The notes beneath the pieces are model-generated. The model searched no databases. It worked only from the letters and a program-made list of their open reading frames with translations, and had not been told where the DNA came from. Below are positions 12,980 to 24,921 of a stretch of DNA of 64,000 bases, in pieces. Numbering within the stretch: the stretch's first letter is position 1; the number at the start of each line of letters is the position of its first letter. Position numbers and translations under genes: made by a program. The stretch is taken from the NCBI RefSeq assembly GCF_000327385.1, contig NW_008707965.1, forward strand, positions 500,787 through 564,786. Direction: 5' to 3'. This DNA comes from Lottia gigantea. Its lineage: Eukaryota; Mollusca; Gastropoda; Lottiidae.

Positions 12980-13096
12980 GTCCGAAATATCTGCCTCTAT
13001 TCCAGCCTCTGATGGATATTTTGGAAGTTTTCCGCTCCAGCCAATAAACTGTCAAAAAAACTATCTGAGGCTGGAATAGAGGCTGATGTTTCGGAC
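12980..13096. mobile_element. 117-bp palindromic MITE with TA target duplication
   Basis: The ends are inverted repeats of about 38 bp. The left arm begins GTCCGAAATATCTGCC. The right arm, read on the other strand, begins GTCCGAAACATCAGCC. Both continue into CTCTATTCCAGCCTC. TA flanks both sides (12978-12979 and 13097-13098), as expected of Tc1/mariner-type integration. The centre is only about 40 bp, so the element can fold into a near-complete hairpin. It has no coding capacity. Confidence 0.75.
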
Positions 13097-13296
13097 TAGT
13101 ATTTTATAACAGCATAACGGATAACATATCTTTATACTTGATTAACCAGACTAGTAAATCACTTCTCTATGTGCAAAACGTCTGGATATAGTCGACTAAT
13201 GGTCTATCTTTAACCTGTCATGTGACTGCAAAGAAAAACATAGACGAAGTTTTGAAGTTAACAAAAAGTCAAAAACTTGACGAAAACAACGGTGGG

Positions 13297-16200
13297 ATGG
13301 CGGCTTCCATACCGTTAGGGATTAAACTCTTGCCGTCCATTAATGTAAACAGAAGTACATCGTAAGTACAGCTCACTTTTTCCCAATTTTTTAAAATTTC
13401 TTTACTAGCTGAGAACTAAATTGTCTTTTTAGACTTCTGGACTTGGTTGTCAATTGATCATAGACAGATACTGAGATAAGTAAAAATGATTAAACTTAAC
13501 GATATAATACTGAACAATATCTAGTTAATTAAGTAGATAACAGCTTGTTTAGTATATGATAACTATCTATTATCAAATTATGTATTATAATATGTAGCAT
13601 TTTCAATATTCAAATGACCTAATACCCAGCCATTCCCTGATATTCTGGCTTAAAGTAGAGCAGTACAGGTCCAAACAGGTGGTCTGGTATTAATGGACCA
13701 GACGGCAAACATCATCATTTCTTTAAATTATGATAACACAAAGGTTTAGCAAAATTTTCTTTAAAGAAAAGTTTGCAAAAATCGGTGTAGGCTAGGCCTA
13801 ATATTGTATAGCGGGCAGTATAGGCCTACTGATAGGGTTGTTTCATAAGCTGTCCAATTGTAGGCCTACACAGATAAATATTGTCTTTAGAAGGATTCTC
13901 TGTGCTCCTGTGTCCAGTAATATTATTATTTCTCAAAGATTAGAATCTCAGAAACAGACATTTTGTAGCTAAGCCAATCAGTGTTCACAGCTTACCCTCG
14001 AGATTTGAGCCTTAAAATCCATGTGTGTCCAGAATTATTCACGTTTGAAAGTTAAAAAGACGAGTCATTTTTTCTTGAGACACTGCCATATATGTAAAAG
14101 ACATCGTATTGAAAAAGGAAAAGAAATTCCTAGTTTGAAGTATTTTTGATGGAATTATGCGATTTTTGTACATTTCTAGTTCTTCTGAAGACTATTTATA
14201 TTATATATTTAAGACTGAAATTGACCCTCAATTGACTCAATGGGGGTACAACTGCTGAGGCTGAATTCAAATTTTGGCAACTCTGTGGTGGTGTCATAGT
14301 TGCAAGTCTCTCATTGAGCGTCTTAGAGGGTTCTCTCAAGAAAATTGTAGAAAAAATAAATTGATTTTGTGCATCCCAACTCATAATTTGGATAAAAAAA
14401 GGTAGATATTTAGATTTCTTGAAAGTATAGTGGGGTACAATAAGGGGTGCAAACCACTTTTCTAGGGGGGCAAATGCCTCCTCTGTACCCTCACTGACAC
14501 GCCACTGCAGTAAGATATCTATTATCTATTTCTTCAGTATGTTTTTGACACAGAAATTGTTATTGAGAATATAAAGGAATGTAATTTATAAAGAAATATC
14601 AATACTTTTATAATTTAATTTTTATTATGACTAATTTACTGTGTTCTCTATTAACAGTATTAAGTATACAAGTCATGAAACATGAGTGAATAATATCAAT
14701 TGCCTTTTGGGTTAAAGAAGGTTATTAAAAAATAATATGGAAAATCATGTACAACTTGTATCACTAATATTTTATCATAAATATTTTAAATCCAGCTGGG
14801 GTTTGGTTACATTTAAATTGTTATTTTTTGCCAATTTTCATCATGAAAAGTAAGAAAAAGAAAGTTCTAAAGATCCAAATCATGGTTACATTGTGTAAAT
14901 AAGAGCTTCCTCCAGATATGACTTGACAAATACAGCCAAATCAAATTTCCCAAAGACTATTTTGGTAATTGTGGGGATTATGTCATAAATGAATGACAAA
15001 CACTATGCACTGTCTTTCTTGGTAAAAGTTTTGAAATTAGACAATTAAATATTCAATATCATTCATCTCAGTTAGTGCTCCTATAATTATAACATTGACA
15101 GCATTTGAATGGCATTGATCAAACAGTATACATGATATTCTAATTCTTCTGTTCAGTAAATGTTGACAATATATAAGCCTATAGTTAAAACATCAACATA
15201 TGTTACCTGGTTGTTTAAAACGATCAAAAAATGATACATGTACTATTACAATAACAAAAAATTCTCACTGTTACATACGTCAATTCTAAAGCGATATTGA
15301 AAAAATGTTCTGTTCTGTTCTGATAAACTGTTATCTCATCAGTTTGTGAACCTGCATGGCGCTGAAAAAGTTAAAATTATATACCTGTCTCATTGATTAA
15401 AATGATATCAGCAGAAGGACTGAAAAGGTAATTTTTGGAATGTTTGGCTATGTTTACCAGTAATTTATTGGTTCCATTATTGATTGTGTAGAACTTTTAG
15501 TTTTAGTGTATTTCTGATCAAAAAGGAATACCAAAATAGTATTCATAGTAACCATTTTAAATTTGGTCCATAAAACAATTTCCCTAAAAATTTTGCCCAA
15601 GTTGGCACCCAGTGGAATTGTGTTCAGAATCTTGAAAACAATAAAGCATTGTGTGTACTCCAAAACATACTTCCATTAAAATTTGGTGTTTGGCCACCAG
15701 GTTAGATAGAGGTACTAGGAGTAAAGCATTTGGAGAGAGATATTGTTGTAGATTTGAAAATTTGTAATGATAAAATGTATGATAATAATTCTAATGATAT
15801 AAACAACAAAAATTTCAAATAAATTATATTTATACTCTTTTTAATTTCAGATATAGAATATTTGTGTTGATTTTTACATTTTTTTGTTACGCCAGTTATC
15901 ATTTGTCTCGTAAACCAATCAGTGTTGTCAAGGTAACTATTACATATTAATATCTGCAGTTTTTCATTTATTTGTCATTTTCAGAACCAGCCTGGTGAAA
16001 GCTAGATGATTCATCAAAATATTTTTCTCATCCATGATCTGATTGTTATGCCACATGTCCTAGAAATATTCAACCAATACAATGAGATACTCATCAATTG
16101 GCAATGTCCAATTTAATTTGTAATTATTTTTATACGCCCACATGGACATGTGGACGTATATTGCTGTCACCCCAGTCTGTCGGTCCGTCTGTCCGTCCGT

Positions 16201-19200
16201 CCTTTCACATTTCGTGTAGGCGCGATAGAGGCTACAGTTTTTATCTGATCTTGATGAAACTTGGTATTCATGTATATATTGATGAAATCTCAATCAAATT
16301 TGAAATTGGTAATAATTGGATGAACGGTTTCAGAGTTATTGCCCTTGACTTAGCAAAAATGCGTCAAATTTGCCTTGAAGGCACGATAGAGACTACAGTT
16401 TTCATCTGATCTTGATAAAACTTGGTATGCATGTATATATTGATGAGATCTCGGTCAAGTTCGAAATTGGTAATAATCGGATGAACGGTTTCAGAGTTAT
16501 TGCCCTTGACTTAGTAAAAATGCGTCAAATTTGCCTTGTAGGCATGATAGAGACTACAATTTTTATCCGATCATGATGAAACTTGGTATGCATGTAAATA
16601 TTGATAAGATCTCGGTCAAGTTCTAAATTGTTAATAATCGGACGAACGGTTTCAGAGTTATTGCCTTTGACTTAGTAAAAACGAATCAAATTTCGATTGT
16701 AGGCACGATAGAAACTACAGTTTTTATCCAACCTAGATGAAACTAGGTATGCATGTATATATTGATGAGATCTCACTCGAGTTCGTAATTGGTAACAATC
16801 GAATGAAGGGTTTCAGAGTTATTGCCCTTGTATTAGTAAAAACTTGTCAAATTCAGCTTGCAGGCACGATAGAGACTACAGTTTTTATCCGATCTTGATG
16901 AAAATATGCATGATGAGATCTCGGTCAAGTTAGAAATTGGTAATAATCGAATCAACAGTTTCCGAGTTATTGCCCTTGTGGGTACAGCGATGAGACATTT
17001 CTCATGTTTGAATTTCATGATAACTTGATGAACTGTTTCAGGTTTTTGCCTTGACTTATTGATGATTTTAAGATTACTTGAAAATTTATTATTAAGCCAC
17101 TAAAGATTTTGTTATCATTCTGACAGCTGGTAGTGTATGTTACCTTGCCTGGCAAGCTATCTTTTTTGTTGGTCTCCATTGTAATCTAACAAGATTTATA
17201 CCAAGGTCACAAACTGATGATGTTTCAGGTTATTTATAGCAGTCAATCACCTGCCTCTCTCTTACAAGCAAGTATCCGTGGTCTTTCTACCTTGGGTTTC
17301 ACTATCCCACAATTCATAGTATATATTTAAACATGATGCGATATGATTGGTTGAAATAAACGTTAACAGTATCCTACCATGGTATAAATCTTTTTTAGTT
17401 TACCGGTACAATAACGTTCGCCCAAAAATAATAAGGAAACGAAATTGTTATCTTATTAAAAGTAGATTAGGCATTGTCAGGCCACTTATAATAATTTTTT
17501 TTTTATGTTAGACTATTTCCGTCTCTTACCTTTTAACAACCTAATAGGAAGATCATATATTATTATATTATGGCAATTTAAATTATCTGTGGAAAAACCA
17601 TAAACTGAAATATAATCTGTAATTTAACAAGATTTCTGTGGTAAAAATAAAAATCTATACAAGCAAGACAATTCCATTAATCAAAATCTTGTCCCAAAGC
17701 ATGTCAAAATGTGAAAGTTGTACAGTAGTGGACTCCTCAAAAGAGGAGCACCCCATCAGGTATTTAAAAACGAGTAAGCATGGTCTGCTTCGCACCTACA
17801 CCTACATCTACCATATAGGTCAACATCCTGAAATACAATCAGATCAATTTATTCCTGACAAAACAAATCAGTTCTGTTGTATTACCCAGTAAAGTTTGGT
17901 TGGAACTTCTCAATATTTGTCATCCTATCTGTAACACCCTTGACCTTTCTACCGACTAAACTGCACTCAGTATTATAAAATGTTACACTATTTCTAGAAT
18001 GTTCTCCATCAGAATTGTTCTGAGGTAACTCCTCATGGAAAGATACCAGTTGGTGAAAATGATACATGGTGTGATTGGGCACCGTTTGGTAAGTTTTATG
18101 TTTCTTGTACAATCTGTTAAATTTGTATGATTTTTAAGTCGTACTGATGAATATAATTATACTCTTATTGACCAAATCTGAGACTGTAAATTTTATGTCT
18201 ATTCTAAGAGGTAGTATTCTTTTAATATGTAGGCTTGATATATATTTCTTTCTTTATTACAGATGATAATTCAGCTAATTCATTATTAGGCTACCTTGAT
18301 GTCTCGTTTTTATTTGCCTATGCAGTTGGTATGTTTATAAGGTCAGTAGTATTGACTATTATGTTATATCCCCAGTCATGACTAACATATTTTCAATTGT
18401 TTTAAGTAAACATTTTAGTTTAGTAGGAGGCAGTAGGCCTTATATCTAGTGTTTGGACATCTGCACAGTTGAATCAACTCTGTGTGGCTCAGTAAATAAA
18501 GCACATTCTCAAGTCTTTTGCCATGGGGGTGGTGGAGAAACACGCTTTCATATTTTCTCACTTTACTTAGTGAAAGAGATGTCTATTTTCTCTCTGTACA
18601 TAGTGAAAGAGATGTCAATTCTCTCTCTTTACACAGTGAAAGAGATGTCAATTTTCTCTCTGTACATAGTGAAAGAGATGTCTGTCAGCCTAACTTGACA
18701 ATTCAGTAGCCCTGTCACCTAATTATACCTAGAAACACCGCTGGTTTGTAAATATCTTAACAGTTTCCTTCACCTACTTCATTCTATTCCAGTGGTCATG
18801 TAGCAGAAAGGATACCATTAAGATATTTTCTTTCATCTGGAATGATAATGAGTGGTTTACTCTGTGCCCTGTTTGGTATGGGATATTTCTGGAACATACA
18901 TGCTTTAGCTTTCTATATATGTGTTCAGGTACAGTTTACATGCTCTAGCATTTTATATATGTGTTCAGGTACAGTATACATGCTCTAGCCTTTTATATAT
19001 GTGTTCAGGTACAGTATACATGCTCTAGCCTTTTATATATGTGTTCAGGTACAGTATAAATGCTCTAGCTTTCTATATATGTGTTCAGGTACAGTATAAA
19101 TGCTCTAACTTTCTATATATGTGTTCAGGTACAGTATACATGCTCTAACTTTCTATATATGTGTTCAGGTACAGTATACATGCTCTAGCCTTTTATATAT

Positions 19201-22200
19201 GTGTTCAGGTACAGTATAAATGCTCTAGCTTTCTATATATGTGTTCAGGTACAGTATAAATGCTCTAACTTTCTATATATGTGTTCAGGTACAGTATACA
19301 TGCTCTAACTTTCTATATATGTGTTCAGGTACAGTATACATGCTCTAGCCTTTTATATATGTGTTCAGGTACAGTGTACATGTTCTAGTATTTTATATAA
19401 TTATGTGTTCAGGTACAGTATACATGCTCTTGTATTTTATATATGTCTTCAGGTACAGTTTACATGTTCTAGCCTTTTATATATGTGTTCAGGTACAATA
19501 TACATGCTCTGGTCTTTTATATATGTGTTCAGGTACATTCTCTAATATGTTCATGTTCATCCTGTATCACATACTTGCCCTTTTTCACCATAACAGGCTT
19601 AAATATTACAAAATATGTCATGATCACCTGATTCATAGCCAGACATTTCATTCTTCCAACTAGCCATGGCTGACAAAAATATTGTAATCAACCATTATCT
19701 GTTCATTATTTCAGATTGCAAGTGGGTTTTTCCAGTCTACAGGCTGGCCAGCAGTTGTAGCTTGTGTTGGTAATTGGTATGGTAAAGGCAGGTAAGATTC
19801 TTGTTTTGAGATGATCCAAGTTGAAATTGATAAGTATTAGAATGTAGAGTTTTTACAAAAATTCTGGTGACAGTTCATAAAAATGTTTTGAAATACTGAT
19901 TAAGTTGCTGTTTTTGTTGTCATGTGAAATCTTTGCAGGTCTTGTAATAAGGGCACCATGACACCATTTGCATTGTTATGTTGAACAAATGGTAGTTGTA
20001 GTTTTTAATTTTGGTTGATGTCAGAAAGTCTGATGACCTTGAATAAGTCATCTCCTAATTCAAGTTGACCAAGCTCTAAATAGATACATTATGATGTTTG
20101 ACCAAAGACCAGCTGATAGAAAGGATATTTTGTGAATATGGGGCATACTATCTAAATAAAAGGATTGCTTTTGGCTTTTAAAAATGGATTGATATTATAT
20201 GTCCGTAGAAGACAATTTCCAAAAAAATATCCTTTCCGTTTTCAATAGAACAGTTTATCATTTTTTCTAGACGTGGTCTAATCATGGGAATCTGGAACTC
20301 CCACACTTCTGTTGGTAATATCCTCGGAGCAGTCATACCAGCTATATTTGTTAAAACAGCATGGGGCTGGTCGTTTATTGTTCCTGGAATGATTATTGGT
20401 GGTCTGGGTATTCTAGTCTTCTTATTTCTGGTGCCACGTAAGTATCCAATCTTCTAAATTATATGCAATTCATTTGTGTCAACTTTATAGATTTAACCTT
20501 CTATATAGTTAACTTACTAACAGATGTTACTGGTATTAAGATATTATCATTCATAGATATTTGTGATATAGATAATAATTTCCTAGTAGTGACAATCAGA
20601 TTTTAGTTTAGAAATTGCCACAGATAGCTGGCTAATCACAATAGTCCTTGTACAAAAGGATTTATATTTTTTACTTGCTAGTGAATCACAACCAAGTGAG
20701 ATTTATAATACAGAATGATTGGTTTGTGTCTTTAATTGATATGATCTATTATATATTAATATATTAATGACTTATTTTGATTTATCACAGATCCTTCTGA
20801 TGTTAATTGTGATGATCCTAATCAAGATGCCAAAGTAAGTCTACCTATATCTACTTTTTATGTAAATGTAGACGTATATTGCCGTTGCCCCTGTCTGTCG
20901 GTCTGTCTTTCCGTCCACATTTGTTGTATGCAATTTTATGTTACCTTGCCTGGCCTGCTATCTTTTACAACTAGATGAGTGGGGGCCTTGTTGGATGGGT
21001 CGAGGCGACTTTTTAAAATATGCCTTTCTGCATGTTTTTCTGGGGGTGGGGTCCTGTTTGGGCTGGGTCTCGTGGACTCACCCCTCCCCCAGGAATTTTT
21101 TTAACATATGCTCTCCTGCATTTTTTTCTGAGGGTGAGGCCTGTTCAACCAGTCCCAATGGTAGTTAAGCCACTGTCTTTATTTCAGTTTGTTTATTTAA
21201 TGCAATATGTCACACATGATGATTTTACTTTTAATTTTGTTAACACAAGATCGTATCCTTTTTTATTATTTACATAAATGAAATATTGGTGTTTGTTTAA
21301 TTTTCTTGATGAATTTGCTTTTTTTTGGTTGAGGAAAGTCGTATTCAACAATACCCAAGAAGTGCGTTAGATTTTGGAACTTATGAAAGTTATGAGAGTA
21401 TCCAAGATGATTCCAAACAGGTACCATTTTACTAGATGTGATTGTAATGAAAATATCCCCCTCCATTTACTATCAGATAACGCTCTAGTGGCTTTCCAGT
21501 AACTTTCTATCAGATCTGATAGCCATTTTGATCTTGAACAGAGTCTTGATAAGGTTACATTTATACCACTATATAGATACAAAATTTTGTTAAGAATAAA
21601 CATAGGAAGGTTCTAAATAATCTTCTGCGTTATAAGTGCAAATGAATATGATTAAACCTCATTGCCAATACATTTGCTGGAGTCATTTGGTGTTTATTTC
21701 GGACTGGTCTTTGTCCACTGTCTCCTCCAATTTGTCAAATAGATATGTCTTGAATAATAATAGTTATTACAAAGTCCATTGTTAGTAATCAATGGTGTTT
21801 GTATAAATCATTAAGGTAGGCCACAGAATTGTTAAAGGGGGCTAACGAGTAATTTTTTTCCAATTTGAAAGTGAGTGGAGAGGAAGTCTGAAGTAGAAAT
21901 AATACTGTTTATATTGAATTTACTAATACAATGTACAATGTTTAAAATATCTCGTAACTTTGAGTACTCCATCACTCTCACTAATCGAACATTGTTTTAC
22001 GGTCCCAGTATATATCAGATTACACAGAGTATACTGTATTCTAATAATTCATGTTTCAGCCATTGCTCAGTAAAGTATCAGACAACAATGAAGAGAGTCT
22101 GTTAACATCAGGAGAGAAACACCAGGCTATAAGTTTAATAAGAGCTCTTAAAATTCCAGTAAGTTTCCCTTCTTTTCTTAAATCCTAAAAATGTAGTCAA

Positions 22201-24921
22201 ACAGGTTGAACCCTTTTGATCAATTTCTCTGCTATTGTAAAATGCTAAATGTGTTTTTATAATGGCATAGAGCTTTTTTACCACTGTTAAACTTATCATC
22301 AATTTGCACCATTGGAATTTTCAGTCAGACGTCTGTGGTTCTTGCATTTCCACAAACTAACCATTTTATGACGTCAATAACCCAAAGCTGCCAATAATAT
22401 ATCTAATGTCCTTTGATGTCATAAAAAGAATGGTGCAAATCGATGCTTTTAGAAAGCCTTTTACTTTCTCTTTAAGCAGAATATGATAAATGGACTTCCT
22501 TTCACAGTTGATTTTAAAGTGTTTAATTTTGTGTGTGTTATATTTGCAGGGCGTAATAGAGTTTTCATTATGTTTGTTTTTTGCCAAACTTGTTAGTTAT
22601 ACATTTTTATTCTGGTTGCCAAAATATATTGAAAATACAAGTAAGTGAACCATTTCTGTTTATTATCTATTTGGATGTAGAGTCATTGATTTGCTGATTT
22701 GAGTTTTTTTGCACAATGCAATATTTTCAAGATAAACATTGTTACCTTGAGGCTGCTGGTGACGAGAAAATTTAGGCATAGTTGATGAAATTTGTAGAAC
22801 TATTTAACACATCAACCCTGCTGATTCCCATTTATTTTGCTTACATGATTTAAAGTACAGCCCACATCTCTTTCTATTTTAACTTCTTTACATTCAGTAG
22901 AATTGGTCAAAGATTGTGATAAAGGATGAAATATTATAAATGTTATATTTCTTTCTACAGCTCCATATGGTGCTACTAAGTCAGCTGATCTGTCTACATT
23001 ATTTGATGTTGGAGGTATTATAGGAGGTATACTAGCTGGGGTGATATCAGATCATTCTGGTGCTAGAGCTTCCACTTGTTTTATTATGTTAGCTGCTGCG
23101 GCTCCTATGGTAGGCTTCAAATTCTAAAATTATATACTAGTACTGAACAGTCTAATTAAAATTAAACCAAATTTTATCCCTTCAAATATACCTCCAATAA
23201 GGAATTCCACTTTCGATTTCTATATATATATATATATCTTTTCTATATATGGCAGAGTATCATGAAAAGACAAGTCAAATTCAGATAATTCAAGACACAT
23301 GGATTTGGAGGCTCAGATTCTGATGCTGAGCTGTTAACACTATTACTGATTAGCTATGCGAAAAAATTTTGTCCCTATTTTACTATACATGAAGTTGAAC
23401 ATTTAACAGTGTTGAAATAAATAGTTTTATGGTCTACAACATGACATTTTTTTGTTATTTTCAGTTATATATTTATAATGTGTTTGGTGATGTTAGTTAT
23501 GGTGCTAGTGTAGGTAAGTGTTAAGGCCTAAAAGTTTTTGTATTTTTAACTCAGTTGATGACATAATTATTCTGTAATACCTATATATATTGACATGTGC
23601 AATTCAAGAATTCATTAAGGATTAAAGAAAATTCCCTCGTTTGACAAAGGAATTAGAATGAAATCATTTTCTCATTGTTACATGCCAGTGTATGACGTTT
23701 TGGTGGTAACTAGTAATGTGCTGATGCACATAATTCGTGTTGTCAGAAACACTTCAGACGACACTGCTAGAAGGTGAACAACTCTTTCTTTAGTTCATTT
23801 GACCTGTAATTTGGTGTAAATTAAATATATATTTTTTAAATTTAATAAATATCTGCTCAGTAGTGTCGCCGATATACCAATATGGTGATTGTTTATGATT
23901 TAATGTGGGGTGAACAAAATGGAAGTTCGGTTAAGATGAGAACTTGAAATTCTTAGTGTAGAGCTAAATATAATAATATAAGTGAATAAGGCATATCAAA
24001 ATTTGGAAATCAATATTATATACCAAATCAGATTTTCTTATTGAAAGTCTCAATATTTCTAATTTGTTTTTTCAGTTCAATTGTTATGCTGTGGTTTACT
24101 AGTCAATGGTCCTTACGCCTTAATAACTACAGCTGTCAGTGCTGATCTAGGTACCCACAAATCATTGATGGGTAACGCTAGAGCTCTAGCTACAGTAACA
24201 GCTATTATAGATGGTACTGGTAGTATAGGAGCTGCTCTAGGTCCACTAGCCACAGGCTGGATCTCTGCTAGTAGTAGTGATGGATGGCAGGATGTCTTTT
24301 ATATGTTAATTGGTGCCAATGTTTGTGCAATGATTGTAAGTAATCTTTTATAATTATCCATATGAGACCATATTTACTCCTTGCTATTCAAAGGGGTCTA
24401 CAGTGGTTAGTGAGTTGAGACTATTGATTTTTGACATGAAGGTCAAGGGTTTAATCCTTGCAAAGGTTGAGATATACCTTCGAATAATTTTCCCCTGCCA
24501 GTGATAGGGATCAGAGAGGATAACAGGAAAGAAAAATAAACTGAGATAATGCATGATAAAGATCAGTTTCAAAATTGAAAACAGTAGGCTAATGAACATG
24601 TCTTGGCAAAATTTTCCTCACTGCTCAATTTTCAAGCCCAATCTGATGAAGAAAAGTGGGACCTGAAACACCATTTCATTTCCTTTCCCTGTTATAAAAA
24701 GATGGTGGAAGATTTAAAGGGGAGATAATCCGAACACCCATTGTGCTCTAGTTTCAATGGGAATTTTTTTCATTTAAGAGAAATTTCAAGGAAGCTTATC
24801 ATTTTGTATATCATTTAACTCATGTTTTTGGGGTTTATTTTTTCAGCTGTTAAGTCGTTTAGTTTATAAAGAAATAAGAAGTTTTAGATGTTTTGGTGGA
24901 CAAAGAATTCATAGTAGTTAG
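13297..24921 (+). CDS. SLC37A2: SLC37A1/A2-family sugar-phosphate exchanger, complete
   Basis: Fifteen exons: 13297-13361, 15851-15932, 17998-18088, 18263-18341, 18793-18928, 19715-19791, 20271-20437, 20791-20834, 21334-21420, 22060-22158, 22550-22640, 22961-23109, 23465-23513, 24076-24335, 24847-24921. All are GT-AG with consistent phases, giving 516 residues (human SLC37A2 is about 500). Diagnostic segments match the family: [12 protein letters not shown] after the first membrane helix, the WCDWAPF lumenal loop, [45 protein letters not shown] and [18 protein letters not shown]. Family members are multi-spanning major-facilitator proteins that exchange glucose-6-phosphate for inorganic phosphate, reported in the endoplasmic reticulum. 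The variable central cytosolic loop falls in the exons at 20,791-22,158. A1 and A2 cannot be separated from this sequence alone. Exon 5 is followed by a 15-copy array of its own 3' end. Confidence 0.95.
14430..14508. mobile_element. Possible hAT-type terminal fragment
   Basis: A GC-richer block in the first SLC37A2-like intron ends in CTGACACGCCACTG. Read on the other strand it begins CAGTGGCGTGTCAG, a common hAT start. No partner end or target duplication was identified, so this is a tentative fragment. Confidence 0.3.
16127..17170 (+). mobile_element. Pearl/Helentron-like non-autonomous element with about five ~161-bp core repeats
   Basis: The left end carries a palindrome (CCACATGGACATGTGG) and then a GTCC/GTCT tetranucleotide run (about 16,175-16,202). 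About five tandem units follow; the landmark GATAGAG recurs near 16,224, 16,385, 16,546, 16,707 and 16,868, a period of about 161 bp. The right end reads TGTTACCTTGCCTGGCAAGC. A tetranucleotide tract plus ~160-bp tandem core matches the described organisation of bivalve 'pearl' elements, which have been linked to Helentrons. The family assignment is by architecture only. It sits in the second intron of the SLC37A2-like gene. Confidence 0.55.
17655..17792 (+). repeat. Dispersed repeat, copy 1 (see 62,181-62,290)
   Basis: The block shares an ordered series of motifs with the copy near 62.2 kb: CAAGACAATTC, then AGTAGTG.ACTC, CATCAGGT and AGTAAGCATG.TCTGCTT. Similarity is roughly 80% over the last ~80 bp. 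I see no terminal repeats or pol III boxes, so the class is unknown. Confidence 0.5.
18554..18682 (+). repeat. 33-bp tandem repeat, about four copies
   Basis: The landmark TGAAAGAGATG occurs at 18571, 18604, 18637 and 18670, exactly 33 bp apart. It lies in the intron between SLC37A2-like exons 4 and 5. Because 33 is a multiple of three it yields repetitive open frames on the + strand, but no splice sites support coding. Confidence 0.85.
18929..19532 (+). repeat. 40-bp tandem array: 15 intronic copies of the exon-5 end plus its splice donor
   Basis: Each unit is GTACAGT followed by about 33 nt closely matching the last 33 nt of SLC37A2-like exon 5 (ending TATATATGTGTTCAG). The next unit's GTACAG follows directly, so each unit boundary recreates CAG|GTACA. 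There are 15 intronic copies plus the exonic original; one copy carries a 4-bp insertion. Splicing at the first copy would shift the frame (+40 nt). Splicing at any later copy would include an in-frame TAG that lies within the second unit. Only the original donor therefore gives full-length protein. Confidence 0.9.
20855..20972 (+). mobile_element. Core-less relative of the 16.1-kb pearl-like element
   Basis: It shares the left motif GGACGTATATTGC (here GTAGACGTATATTGCC), the CTGTCTGTCGGTCTGTC tract, and the right motif TGTTACCTTGCCTGGC followed by GCTATCTTT. The ~161-bp core units are absent. It starts 20 bp after the 20,791-20,834 exon of the SLC37A2-like gene. Confidence 0.55.
20978..21150 (+). 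repeat. Degenerate GC-rich direct repeats in an SLC37A2-like intron
   Basis: Three imperfect copies of a G-rich block of the form GGGTGGGGTCCTGTT occur near 20,978, 21,043 and 21,131. The last two are each preceded by a T-rich segment with ATATGC and CTGCAT. The block abuts the core-less pearl-like copy and may be part of the same insertion. Confidence 0.5.
22297..22446. mobile_element. TIR element, short copy (family also at 41.5 kb and 48.0 kb)
   Basis: It is bounded by CATCAATTTGCACCA on the left and TGGTGCAAATCGATG on the right, which are inverted repeats. It holds the internal motif CAGACGTCTGTGGTTC, shared with the copy at 41.5 kb. It lies in the intron between the exons ending at 22,158 and starting at 22,550. 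It is non-coding, and the superfamily is undetermined. Confidence 0.6.
24385..24480 (+). mobile_element. Decayed tRNA-derived SINE head
   Basis: ACAGTGGTTAGTGAG resembles a pol III A box, and GGTCAAGGGTTTAATCC, about 50 bp downstream, resembles a B box. The spacing and wording match the head of tRNA-derived SINEs common in molluscs. Mutations in the boxes and the lack of a clear tail suggest an old copy. It lies in the last intron of the SLC37A2-like gene. Confidence 0.55.

Noticed and set aside
16098-16409. 103-codon frame in the second SLC37A2-like intron
   Set aside because: It lies across the pearl-like element's microsatellite and first core unit, and similar frames recur with each unit.
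18453-18709. 81-codon frame with repeated V-K-E-M-S
   Set aside because: Produced by the 33-bp tandem repeat (11 codons per unit) in an intron.
19321-19663. Repetitive + strand frames of 74-100 codons rich in F-R-Y-S and C-S-G-T
   Set aside because: They read through the 40-bp intronic array in alternate frames. They are a by-product of the repeat, not protein.
23221-23237. TA dinucleotide run as a possible regulatory site
   Set aside because: A simple microsatellite in an intron; nothing else supports function.
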